DNA from: Deltaproteobacteria bacterium
GTDB lineage: Bacteria; UBA10199; DSSB01
DNA: 13,711 nucleotides
Assembly: GCA_021414045.1 (NCBI GenBank)
Contig: JAIOPF010000280.1
Location: forward strand, 1 to 13,711
Direction: 5' to 3'
The notes under the pieces were generated by a model. The model made no database searches and was not told the DNA's origin. It saw only the letters and a list, made by a program, of their open reading frames with translations. This document shows, in pieces, positions 7,506 through 13,711 of the stretch. The stretch's first letter is position 1; each line of letters begins with the position of its first letter. The translations under genes and the position numbers were made by a program.

Positions 7506-8200
7506 TTAAGCCTTCAACCGATAGCCCGTCTTAAACATCCACCGAAGGATGCCCATGCACAGAGCCATGAACCCCAACGTCATCCCAAGGCTGATTTCGA
7601 CCTGGACATCGGCGACCCCATAGAAGCTCCATCGGAACCCGCTAATAAGGTAGACCACGGGATTGAACAAGGTGACCTTCTGCCAGAAGGGCGGCAGCAT
7701 GTTGATCGAATAAAAACTACCGCCAAGAAAGGTCAAAGGAGTGACGATCAGCATCGGGACGAGCTGAAGCTTCTCGAAACCGTCGGCCCAAATACCGATG
7801 ATGAAGCCGAAGAGACTGAATGTCACCGCGGTGAATATCAAGAACAACACCATCCACAGCGGATGGTCGCGGCGGCTCCGACGTAACTCACGACGATCTC
7901 GACGTAAGAAACTGGGGCTGAAAGCAACTCATAGATGGTACCGGTGAATTTGGGGAAATAAATTCCGAAAGAGGCATTGGAGATGCTGGAGGTCAAAATA
8001 GCCATCATCATCAGTCCTGGAACGATGAAGGCCCCATAACTGACGCCGTCGATCGAGGTCATCCTTGAACCGATCGCGGAGCCGAATACCACGAAGTACA
8101 ACGAGGTGGAGAGTACCGGGGCGACGATGCTCTGGAGCAAGGTACGAAAAGTGCGAGCCATCTCGAATCTATAAATGGCACGGATCGCGTGAAGGTTCAT
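7506..8200 (-). pseudogene. ABC-2 type transporter permease, internally deleted and frameshifted
   Basis: Two reading frames together form one ABC-2 permease. The 5' part (from ATG 8200) gives [18 protein letters not shown], two membrane helices, and [20 protein letters not shown], the typical ABC-2 core, ending at GAAAT. The 3' part in another frame resumes at [11 protein letters not shown] and continues through [19 protein letters not shown] and [12 protein letters not shown] to the stop at 7506. In the family as I recall it, about 20-25 residues separate GAAAT and HPLW; here they are missing and the frame changes at about 7860-7868. The loss removes part of a membrane helix, so a full permease cannot be made. 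The start overlaps the ATPase stop by 4 nt (ATGA), showing an originally normal operon. Sequencing or assembly error remains possible. Confidence 0.82.
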
Positions 8201-8964
8201 CCCTTGGCCCTCACTAAATTGACGAAGATATCTTCCAAGGAGCTTTGATCGGTCTTGAGGTCTTTGAATTCGAGACCCGAGGCGTGAAGGTCCTTGAGCA
8301 AAGCGGCGATGCCCTTGTGCTCGCCTTGCGCGTCATAGGTATAAACCAATTCGTATCCGTCCGGGGAGAGAGCGAGCCGGTATGGAGAGAGAGCCTCTGG
8401 TACGGCGTCAATCTTCCCGTGCAAATGAAGGATCAACTGTTTCTTGCCGAGCTTTTGCATCATCTCGACCTTGTCCTCGACCAGGATGATCTCTCCCTTG
8501 CGGATCACCCCGATCCTGTCGGCCATTTCCTCGGCTTCCTCGATATAATGGGTGGTCAAAATAATGGTGACTCCGCTGGCGCGCAAATCACGGACCACCT
8601 GCCACATGTCGCGCCTCAGTTCGACGTCGACGCCTGCGCTGGGCTCGTCGAGAAAAAGGATCTGGGGCTCGTGGGAAAGGGCCTTGGCGATCAGCACGCG
8701 ACGCTTCATGCCGCCAGAGAGCGTCATGATGCGGTTGTCCTTCTTGTCCCAGAGCGAGAGTTCTTTGAGGATCTTCTCGATGTAGGCGGGATTGGAAGGT
8801 TTGCCGAAGAGGCCTCGACTGAAACTGACGGTGGCCCAAACGCTCTCGAAGGCGTCGGTGGTCAACTCTTGGGGCACCAGGCCCACCATCGATCGCGCCG
8901 CGCGATAGGCCTTGACGTTGTCGTTGCCATCTACCGTGACCGTACCGGAGCTAGGATTGACCAC
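8197..8964 (-). pseudogene. ABC transporter ATPase lacking its N-terminus and Walker A
   Basis: The frame encodes an ABC ATPase of the ABC-2 exporter type from [12 protein letters not shown] onward. The Q-loop (GLVPQE), signature (LSGGM, 8707-8721), Walker B ([12 protein letters not shown]), H-loop ([15 protein letters not shown]) and a C-terminal domain ending [11 protein letters not shown] are all present. Missing are the first ~55-60 residues of the family, including the Walker A GPNGAGKT that binds the ATP phosphates. The homology starts directly after the SRPBCC stop codon (8979). The frame stays open up to an ATG at 9114, but that part reads the SRPBCC coding sequence in the wrong frame and has no ABC similarity. 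GTG 8964 is the first plausible start codon within the homologous part. Without Walker A the product could not hydrolyse ATP. A deletion between the SRPBCC and ATPase genes is the simplest explanation. Confidence 0.82.
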
Positions 8965-8978
8965 ATGACGAAAGCGAT

Positions 8979-9515
8979 TTAAGGCTTGGCCGCCTCCGCA
9001 ATCGTCTTCATATCGGCAAGGCCCTTTTCGAATTGGCCTCCGACCATTTTGTCGCAGTCGATGAAAAGGCCTATAGCCTTGGAGATAAAATTGTTCTTCC
9101 CGTCCATGCTCCAAGTGACCAAGGTTTGCTCGCCTTGGGGCTTGAAGGTAAAGGTCGCGACATTGGTGCCCTTGAAGGGCTTGAGGAATTCGAGGTTAAA
9201 CTTCACCAACTCGTTCGGACGGCTATCGGCGATGGTCATGCTCCCCGCGCCAACTGCATTGTTTCCGTCCCAATGGAAGGTGGCGCCGTTTCCCGCCGCG
9301 GGTCCCTCGTAGCTGACTTTTGCCTTGGGATCCAACTTCGCCCATGGGGACCAAGCCTCCCATTTGTGGAGGTCGTTCACTTGTTCGAAGACGACGGCAG
9401 GCGAGGCCGAGATGGCGGCGCTGCGCTCGACATGAAATTCGGAGGGGCGCAAGGCGACGATGATGGAGAACACGGCCAGGATCGCGGCAAACGAGACAAG
9501 AATTTTTTTGAACAT
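8979..9515 (-). CDS. SRPBCC-family (START-like) protein with N-terminal membrane anchor
   Basis: 178 residues. Residues 2-22 ([21 protein letters not shown]) form one membrane helix or uncleaved signal. The rest matches the polyketide-cyclase/SRPBCC fold: an opening strand [20 protein letters not shown], the [14 protein letters not shown] motif, a middle F-E-L-F-type sheet ([33 protein letters not shown]) and the long C-terminal helix [15 protein letters not shown]. Such proteins bind hydrophobic ligands in a cavity; the ligand here is unknown. The start is ATG 9515, not the ATG 30 nt further upstream, because GGAGGAG at 9523-9529 is an excellent Shine-Dalgarno site 7 nt before it. It is the first gene of the minus-strand operon with the ABC transporter remnants. 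The gene itself is full length, although the deletion that removed the ATPase start ends just beyond its stop codon. Confidence 0.85.
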   Translation of the reverse strand: MFKKILVSFAAILAVFSIIVALRPSEFHVERSAAISASPAVVFEQVNDLHKWEAWSPWAKLDPKAKVSYEGPAAGNGATFHWDGNNAVGAGSMTIADSRPNELVKFNLEFLKPFKGTNVATFTFKPQGEQTLVTWSMDGKNNFISKAIGLFIDCDKMVGGQFEKGLADMKTIAEAAKP

Positions 9516-9580
9516 ATAGAGTCTCCTCCAAGCGGATTGGAGCAAAAGTAGTGGGCTATTTAGGCCAATAATTCAAGGGC

Positions 9581-9606
9581 AAAGAAACAAAACCCCCATC
9601 ACTGGG
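9581..9606 (-). terminator. Weak candidate terminator after the MFS gene
   Basis: Just after the MFS stop codon, read on the minus strand, CCCA-GTGA-TGGG forms a short 4-bp hairpin (9595-9606) followed by a T-rich run with three interruptions. The stem is short for an intrinsic terminator, so this is a weak call. Confidence 0.3.
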
Positions 9607-9612
9607 CCAAGA

Positions 9613-10785
9613 TCACCCCGCCTCCAGGAGGATTCCGGATTTCACGTAGATGGGCTTCACGAGTTTCCGCATCGCGGGCAATTGGAGGGCGAATAAAATC
9701 GTCCCCAACAAACAAGCCAGGGAGTTGATCGACAGCGCGTAAGACACCCCCAGATATTTCGCCGAAGTCCCCGCGATCAGGCTGCCAAAAGGCACCATGC
9801 CGATGAAGGCCATGGCATAGAGCGACATCAAACGCGCCCGCTTATCGTCGTCGACGATCCAGGTCCTCGAAAAGGCGAAAGCCGCAAGGCAGACGCTGAA
9901 AATCAAGCCCGCCGCCACGATCATCTTCCCCAAACCCAGCACGGTGCGCTTGGAAGCCATCGCCACCGCGCCGATCAAGGCCCCCAATCCCGAGGCCGCC
10001 ATCAAGAATCCGTAGGTGTGGGCGCCGCCCCGAAAAACCGAGCCGGCGAAAATGGGCATGAGAACCATGTAGGACATTCCCATCAAGCTGAATAGGGCCG
10101 AGAGCAGCAGCAAGTTGCGAATGGGCGGAAAGCCGAAGGCGTAGCTCGCGCCTTCCCGCAATTGATGCATGCCGCCATGGGGAGACGGGACCTTTTCGCG
10201 CGGCCGATAATCCATCATCCCCAAGGAAGCCAGCACGGCGATGTAGCTACATCCGTCGATGAGGAAACAAGCTCCCTCTCCGAAACCCGCGATGATCAAT
10301 CCGGCCAAGGTAGGCCCGATGAGCCGGGCGACATTGACGATGAAGGTGTTGAGCGCGATCGCGTTGCCCAAGTTTTTCTTGTCCTCGACGATCTCCACCA
10401 CGAAAGACTGTCGGGTCGGCATGTCGAAGACGTTGATCATCCCCTGCAAGAAACCCAACAGGAGAATTTGCCACAAAGTCACCAGATGCGTCAGGGTCAG
10501 AAAGGCGAGGGCGAAAGACTGAAGCATGGCTAGAATTTGCGTATTAAAGAGAATGCGATGCAGGTTTCGGCGCTCGATCCAGACCCCGGCGAAGGCGGCG
10601 AAGAGAAAAACCGGGAGCTGTCCCGTGAAGTTCGCGAGCCCCAGCCAAAAGGGCGAATCCGTCAGCCGGTAAACCAGCCAACTGGTGGCGACCATCGTCA
10701 TCCAGGTTCCGATGAGGGAAATCCCTTGGCCGATGAAAAAGAGACGATAATTCCTAGCGTTGAGAGCGCGGACGATGTGTTTCAT
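9613..10785 (-). CDS. MFS exporter (MFS_3/EntS-like), apparently lacking one membrane helix
   Basis: 390 residues of a major facilitator related to the EntS/MFS_3 group: N-terminal RNYRLFFIGQGISLIGTWM, the FDMPTRQSFVVE motif after helix 4, IGPTLAGLI in helix 5, and RARLMSLYAMAFIGMVPFGS in the C-terminal half. I count 11 membrane helices. Family members normally have a helix and loop of about 28 residues, ending in a motif like N-T-L-L-Q-T, between AFAFSRT and IVDDDKR. Here W309 is followed directly by I310 (junction near 9858/9859), so helix 10 seems deleted in frame. An odd helix number would invert the C-terminal topology, so function is doubtful. The ATG at 10785 has an AGGA Shine-Dalgarno site 5 nt upstream. 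The substrate is unknown; relatives export drugs or siderophores. Confidence 0.85.
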   Translation of the reverse strand: MKHIVRALNARNYRLFFIGQGISLIGTWMTMVATSWLVYRLTDSPFWLGLANFTGQLPVFLFAAFAGVWIERRNLHRILFNTQILAMLQSFALAFLTLTHLVTLWQILLLGFLQGMINVFDMPTRQSFVVEIVEDKKNLGNAIALNTFIVNVARLIGPTLAGLIIAGFGEGACFLIDGCSYIAVLASLGMMDYRPREKVPSPHGGMHQLREGASYAFGFPPIRNLLLLSALFSLMGMSYMVLMPIFAGSVFRGGAHTYGFLMAASGLGALIGAVAMASKRTVLGLGKMIVAAGLIFSVCLAAFAFSRTWIVDDDKRARLMSLYAMAFIGMVPFGSLIAGTSAKYLGVSYALSINSLACLLGTILFALQLPAMRKLVKPIYVKSGILLEAG

Positions 10786-10868
10786 GAGTTCCTAACAAAG
10801 CCCCATCCCCCGAACAAGTCAAAGGTTTCTCGACAAGGAAAGGCACGCGGGGATACGATCCGGCCCAC

Positions 10869-10884
10869 TTCGACGGCCGTCGAA
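10869..10884. promoter_or_regulatory. 16-bp perfect palindrome, candidate operator
   Basis: TTCGACGGCCGTCGAA is its own reverse complement over all 16 bases. It lies in the 117-nt gap between the divergent MFS gene and the 10903 mini-ORF, 18 nt before the mini-ORF ATG. The position suits a dimeric repressor site for one or both directions, but no regulator gene is present in the window, and a G+C-rich palindrome could also be accidental. Confidence 0.35.
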
Positions 10885-10902
10885 ACGCATCAGGAGTCCT
10901 CC

Positions 10903-10953
10903 ATGAAAATGACATTCTCCACCCACGTCACTTTTTGCCCGCGGCGACAATAA
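10903..10953 (+). CDS. 16-codon mini-ORF: leader peptide or truncated gene start
   Basis: ATG 10903 has a clear AGGAG Shine-Dalgarno site 7 nt upstream and encodes MKMTFSTHVTFCPRRQ before a TAA. The stop is only 2 nt before the ATG of the SDR-like gene, which has no Shine-Dalgarno site of its own. It could act as a translated leader whose ribosomes reinitiate on the next gene. Alternatively it is the 5' scrap of a deleted gene; the first ten residues resemble the opening strand of an SRPBCC protein, but this is too short to be sure. Confidence 0.4.
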   Translation: MKMTFSTHVTFCPRRQ

Positions 10954-10955
10954 AA

Positions 10956-11615
10956 ATGAAATTACCAAAAAAAACGCTCCTGATTCTCGGGGCAACGGGC
11001 CAGGTCGGAGAGCAGCTGCTGCGGTTGTCCATGGATCACGAAGGAATCTCACGGGTCGTCGCGCCGACGCGCCGTCCACTGCGGCGAAACGCCAAATTGG
11101 AAAACCCCATCATCGATTTCGAGAATTTCCCTAAAGAATCCCCGTGGTGGAAGGCGGATCTCGCGTTATGCGCACTGGGCACCACTTTGAAGCGGGCGGG
11201 ATCCAAAGAGGCCTTTTCCCGCGTGGATCACGATTATGTCCTCCGGGCGGCGGAATCCACGCATAGCGCGGGAACGCCGACCTTCGGCATGGTGTCTTCC
11301 CTCGGAGCCGCGGCGGATTCGCGAACCTTCTATTTCAAGGTCAAGGGGGAGACCGAAAGGGATCTCGCCAAACTAGGCTTCCCTTCCTTGACCATCGCCA
11401 GGCCTTCGCTATTGATCGGAGAACCTCGTTCCAGCGCGCGTCCGCTCGAAGCCCTGGGACTCTTCATGGGAAGGCATTTCGGCGCGCTGCTTCCCAAGCG
11501 ATACCGTCCGGTAACGACCACCCAGGTCGCAAGGGCCCTGTTGCAAGCCGGCCTACTCGCGGAACCGGGAATACGAACCCTCGAATCCGAGGATCTGCTA
11601 TCCGCTAATTTTTGA
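10956..11615 (+). CDS. Atypical SDR / NAD(P)-binding protein, HTATIP2-like
   Basis: 219 residues, the usual size for this group. An N-terminal Rossmann fold begins KKTLLILGATGQVGEQLLR, with the GATGxxG dinucleotide-binding loop at residues ~12-18. ALCALGTTLKRAGSKEAFSRVDHDYVL is characteristic of the HTATIP2 (TIP30)/YbjT-like atypical SDRs. MVSSLGA supplies the active-site Ser region and FYFKVKGETE the Y-x3-K motif. LTIARPSLLIGEPR follows, as in those proteins. The physiological substrate is unknown; many relatives are NADPH-binding without a proven reaction. ATG 10956 is preferred over TTG 10935 because the conserved fold starts there, although neither has a Shine-Dalgarno site. Translation may depend on the mini-ORF that ends 2 nt upstream. 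The gene converges on the 11688-12257 membrane protein with a 72-nt gap in which no terminator was recognised. Confidence 0.85.
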   Translation: MKLPKKTLLILGATGQVGEQLLRLSMDHEGISRVVAPTRRPLRRNAKLENPIIDFENFPKESPWWKADLALCALGTTLKRAGSKEAFSRVDHDYVLRAAESTHSAGTPTFGMVSSLGAAADSRTFYFKVKGETERDLAKLGFPSLTIARPSLLIGEPRSSARPLEALGLFMGRHFGALLPKRYRPVTTTQVARALLQAGLLAEPGIRTLESEDLLSANF

Positions 11616-11687
11616 ATTCATTTAACGGAAGCGATAAGTTCGGCGGTTTGACCGTGGAACCAGCCCACACCCAGGGTTGATGTCGAC

Positions 11688-12257
11688 CTATTGGCCTTCG
11701 ACGGCCAAGACCTGGTAGGACCAGGGCGACTTCGGATTGAACTTGAGGCGAAAGTCTCCCACGCGCTCCTCGAAATTCGCGCTGCTTCCGGGGGCGATGT
11801 CGAGTTTTCCGACCTTGACCTGCCATTGCTCCGCCGACTTCACGTCGCCTCCGAACAAGATTTTCAAGGTCACCGACCGCAAGGTCGACGGAGAATTATT
11901 TTGAATTTTCCCCGTGATCTTGTCGGAAAACACCGAATGTTTCACGTGGGTGTCGAGGATCTGGATTTGGGAGGGGGAAACCAAGTTGGGGGAGGCGGAT
12001 TGCCAATACATCGTTGGGTCGTCGACCGAGTCGCCCAAAACGAAAGAGCCTATCCCCAGAGCCATCATGGGCAACCCTATCGCCAAGAGCACTTGTCCCT
12101 TGTGCGCCTGGTGATGGCGGCTGAGCGTGTAGAAGAGCAAAAGCAACAAGAGCCCCGCGCCAATTCCAAGGGTTACCAAGGAAGAAACCTTCACCAAGAG
12201 GAGGAGGAACATCGCCATCCCCCCGTACCAAAGGACGATCAGCTGTTTTGTGCTCAT
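11688..12257 (-). CDS. Membrane protein with C-terminal FxLYD-like beta domain
   Basis: 189 residues. Three hydrophobic segments lie at about residues 6-22, 25-44 and 55-74, very rich in Leu (LLLLLLFYTLSRHH between the second and third). Residues ~95-189 look like a small beta-sandwich: HVKHSVFSDKITGKIQNNS, then STLRSVTLKILF, then the LDIAPGSSANFEERV turn and strand. This is the pattern of FxLYD-type domains, in which an N-N-S/P turn precedes a conserved strand. I do not know a function. The frame stays open upstream to 12557, but that part reads through pirin debris. ATG 12257 begins where the natural membrane-protein sequence starts, with a modest GGGTGG element 6 nt upstream. Confidence 0.65.
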   Translation of the reverse strand: MSTKQLIVLWYGGMAMFLLLLVKVSSLVTLGIGAGLLLLLLFYTLSRHHQAHKGQVLLAIGLPMMALGIGSFVLGDSVDDPTMYWQSASPNLVSPSQIQILDTHVKHSVFSDKITGKIQNNSPSTLRSVTLKILFGGDVKSAEQWQVKVGKLDIAPGSSANFEERVGDFRLKFNPKSPWSYQVLAVEGQ

Positions 12258-12370
12258 GAAGGGCCACCCGTTTTTTTGAGGTTTCGAATAGAATCGCGAA
12301 CCGAGAGAAAAACATAGTTCAACGTCGAAACCCAGCAAAAATATCCCGAGCGGCCCTCCAAGCACTTCGA
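12258..12370. other. Gap between membrane protein gene and pirin remnant: nothing recognised
   Basis: This is the 5' side of the minus-strand membrane protein gene and must hold its promoter if the gene is expressed alone. A T-rich run is near 12272-12278. No well-spaced promoter pair, hairpin or gene fragment could be identified. Confidence 0.3.
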
Positions 12371-12478
12371 TCAAGTGAGATGGCCCATCTTGCCGCCGCG
12401 ATAGTCCTCCATTGCCTGGAGAATCTCCTCGCGGGTGTTCATGACGAAGGGACCACTGTATGCCGTCTGGATGAAGGC
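12371..12478 (-). pseudogene. Pirin C-terminal remnant
   Basis: On the minus strand, 35 codons before a TGA encode YSGPFVMNTREEILQAMEDY followed by RGGKMGHLT. GPFVMNTREEI-x-QA-x-x-DY is the diagnostic C-terminal motif of pirin-family cupin proteins. A complete pirin has roughly 230-300 residues. Upstream of FAFIQTA the frame has no pirin similarity and no cupin metal-binding motif exists in the window, so all but the last ~30 residues are gone. The fragment is too short to be a working gene. Confidence 0.75.
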
Positions 12479-12644
12479 AAAATAAGCCCTTGAGTTTCCA
12501 AGCGCCGTTGGGACAAAGCTTCCATCCCATCCTCGACGCGATGGCGGAGGTCAGCAAAAGACTGGCTCGCCGGGCTTCCCGTAAATCCGGAGCCTAAGAG
12601 CCGAAACGCTTTCCCAGAACGCCAACTTCTAGTAAGTGAAAAGC
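12479..12644. other. Unassigned stretch between pirin remnant and lipoprotein gene
   Basis: All frames carry short open stretches on the minus strand. One of them (SPASQSFADLRHRVEDGMEA) reads like natural protein, but no family is recognisable. It is probably debris from the same deletion that truncated pirin, together with the promoter of the 12645 gene, which could not be located. Confidence 0.3.
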
Positions 12645-13418
12645 ATGCGCATTCCCTCGAAACGACCGCGACGCCTGGCTTCTTGCCTCTTTTTCGGACT
12701 GGTCATGTCCTGCTCCAGCAACGCCCCGGCCGACTCGCCCTCGGGAAAGCTGCGACCGGCGGATTTGGTCAAGTCCCCCAAGGATTTCTTGGATCACAAC
12801 GTCGACCTGGAAATCATCGAACCCCTCTCCGGTCCGGCAACGCCCCAGAATCTCGCAACCGCCGAGTATGGGCGGATTCGCATCGAAATACCCGACGCCA
12901 TGGGTACCGAAATATCCCTCGTCCCCTCCGCCTTTCGCGTCGAAGATCCCAATCGCTACCATCGCAAATTCGACCGAGTGATGGCATCGCCCATCCGCGT
13001 AAAAGGCGAATTTTTGATCGACCCGGAGATGACTCAGTCCATGCATCGTCCCGTCTACGTGATTCGGGTCGCCTCCTGGGAACCGATGGCCAGGGAAGCC
13101 GCGGTGGCCCTGCCCTCTCTCGCCGAAGTGAAGGCGAATCCCGCGAAGTGGGACCGAAAAAGAATCGTCTACGAGGGAATTTACGAAACCCGCTTTGAAG
13201 TGGCTGCCCTCGACAAGGACATCTGGCTCGCTTTCGAACCCAACGCCGAAGTGGCCGGGACGCCCGTCGAAGCCTCCCCCGGCAGGCGCGTCAACCGAGT
13301 CCGCGTGACGGGAACTCTCTACTCCAACCCGAACGTCCGCTATGGTCACTTGGGCGGATATCCTTTTGAACTACAGGCCTCGAAGATCGAATATCTCGGC
13401 GCGGCCGCCCTTCCCTAA
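12645..13418 (+). CDS. Lipoprotein with an internally duplicated module
   Basis: 257 residues. The signal peptide has basic KRPRR, a short hydrophobic core LASCLFFGLV and a VMSC lipobox with Cys23; Met at -2 is unusual, and Ser24 at +2 fits outer-membrane sorting. Two similar halves can be seen. Residues 36-60 (LRPADLVKSPKDFLDHNVDL) parallel 156-180 (LPSLAEVKANPAKWDRKRIV). The later strands 116-145 (PIRVKGEF, then PVYVIRVASWE) parallel 216-250 (VNRVRVTGTL, then PFELQASKIEYL). Each half looks like a small beta-barrel of OB-fold type; this is inference from the pattern. No catalytic motif is present and I recognise no family. The start could also be GTG 12636, three codons upstream; ATG 12645 keeps a tighter signal peptide and neither has a strong Shine-Dalgarno site. 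Confidence 0.7.
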   Translation: MRIPSKRPRRLASCLFFGLVMSCSSNAPADSPSGKLRPADLVKSPKDFLDHNVDLEIIEPLSGPATPQNLATAEYGRIRIEIPDAMGTEISLVPSAFRVEDPNRYHRKFDRVMASPIRVKGEFLIDPEMTQSMHRPVYVIRVASWEPMAREAAVALPSLAEVKANPAKWDRKRIVYEGIYETRFEVAALDKDIWLAFEPNAEVAGTPVEASPGRRVNRVRVTGTLYSNPNVRYGHLGGYPFELQASKIEYLGAAALP

Positions 13419-13518
13419 GTCGCGCGCCTTTAGCCTAAGGCCCCTCTCTCAAGCAAAGCTGGCCTAATCGAAAAATTTTGGTCAAAATATCCCTTTATTC
13501 CAAGGGAAGGATGCAACC

Positions 13519-13711
13519 ATGACCGACGCCCTGCTCCGAGGAGAATATCTTTACGAAGAAGTTTATCCCGCCTTCAAGGAAGGCACGGACGAGAAAAAAA
13601 AGACCGCCCAACTCAATTGGGTTTTCTTGAAGTGCCTCGCGGAAGAAGGCGTCGGCTTCTCGGAGCATCATTCGCTGAAGATCGCGGACATCGGCTGCGG
13701 CCCTGGAGACA
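13519..13711 (+). CDS. SAM-dependent methyltransferase, 5' part (continues past window)
   Basis: The first 64 codons are present and the gene runs off the right edge. Residues 54-63 (KIADIGCGPG) are motif I of class I S-adenosylmethionine methyltransferases, the glycine-rich loop that holds the cofactor. Before it are helical segments (LYEEVYPAFKEGTDEKKKTA, NWVFLKCLAEE) that usually cap the fold. The substrate cannot be judged from this part. ATG 13519 has a GGAAGG Shine-Dalgarno site about 8 nt upstream; the ATG at 13511 meets a stop after three codons. The Shine-Dalgarno region overlaps the right arm of a small CCCTT/AAGGG inverted repeat (13491-13506). Confidence 0.85.
   Translation, partial: MTDALLRGEYLYEEVYPAFKEGTDEKKKTAQLNWVFLKCLAEEGVGFSEHHSLKIADIGCGPGD

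Noticed and set aside
7838..7880. Programmed ribosomal frameshift in the permease
   Set aside because: About 20-25 residues of the family sequence are missing at the junction, and no slippery heptamer is seen, so deletion fits better.
8965..9114. N-terminal extension of the ABC ATPase frame up to an ATG at 9114
   Set aside because: It reads the SRPBCC coding region in the wrong frame and has no ABC-family sequence; the real homology begins after 8979.
10794..10822. TTGACT-N17-TTTGTT as a promoter for the MFS gene (minus strand)
   Set aside because: The -10 matches only 3 of 6, and transcription would start next to the ATG, excluding the Shine-Dalgarno site that the gene clearly has.
12258..12557. 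100-codon upstream extension of the 11688-12257 membrane protein
   Set aside because: The extension lies out of frame over the pirin remnant; natural membrane-protein sequence begins at ATG 12257.
13425..13445. GCCTT/AAGGC hairpin after the 12645 lipoprotein gene as a terminator
   Set aside because: The stem is only 5 bp and is followed by C-rich sequence, not a T tract.

Overview
This window looks like chromosomal DNA from a fairly G+C-rich Gram-negative bacterium. The evidence is an outer-membrane barrel protein, three lipoprotein or Sec signal peptides, and a lon promoter of proteobacterial sigma-32 type. The thrombospondin type 3 (TSP3) repeat protein and several lipoproteins without known domains suggest a deltaproteobacterial, Myxococcota-like or Bdellovibrionota-like lineage. 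That placement is inference; no rRNA or other phylogenetic marker is present. No tRNA, rRNA, CRISPR array, transposase, integrase or phage gene was seen.

Layout. Bases 1-3817 (+): the 3' end of a HEAT-repeat gene overlaps a predicted outer-membrane beta-barrel gene, followed by a complete lon protease gene. A heat-shock-type promoter sits in the 64-nt gap before lon and closely resembles the E. coli groE promoter. Bases 3935-6655 (+): a sigma-70-type promoter drives a two-gene unit, a secreted Cys-rich protein with ten TSP3 calcium-binding repeats and a lipoprotein of unknown function, joined by an ATGA overlap. Bases 6657-9515 (-): an apparent operon reads SRPBCC protein, ABC ATPase, ABC-2 permease, then a LIM-like/HExxH metallopeptidase of the DA1 type. 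Bases 9613-10785 (-): an MFS exporter. Bases 10903-11615 (+): a 16-codon mini-ORF followed by an NAD(P)-binding SDR-like protein. Bases 11688-12257 (-): a membrane protein with a C-terminal beta domain. Bases 12371-12478 (-): a pirin remnant. Bases 12645-13418 (+): a lipoprotein with an internally duplicated module. Bases 13519-13711 (+): the start of a SAM methyltransferase.

The most unusual regional property is a run of partial deletions between about 7.5 and 12.5 kb. The ABC ATPase has lost its N-terminus including Walker A. Its permease has lost about 20-25 codons with a frameshift. The MFS protein seems to lack one transmembrane helix (in frame). Pirin survives only as its last ~30 codons. 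The 16-codon mini-ORF may be another truncated gene start. Either this stretch is decaying by short deletions, or the assembly collapsed at several points; read mapping would decide.

The most interesting intact items are the bacterial DA1-like peptidase, the near-leaderless heat-shock promoter arrangement at lon, and the 252-bp higher-order duplication inside the TSP3 gene.
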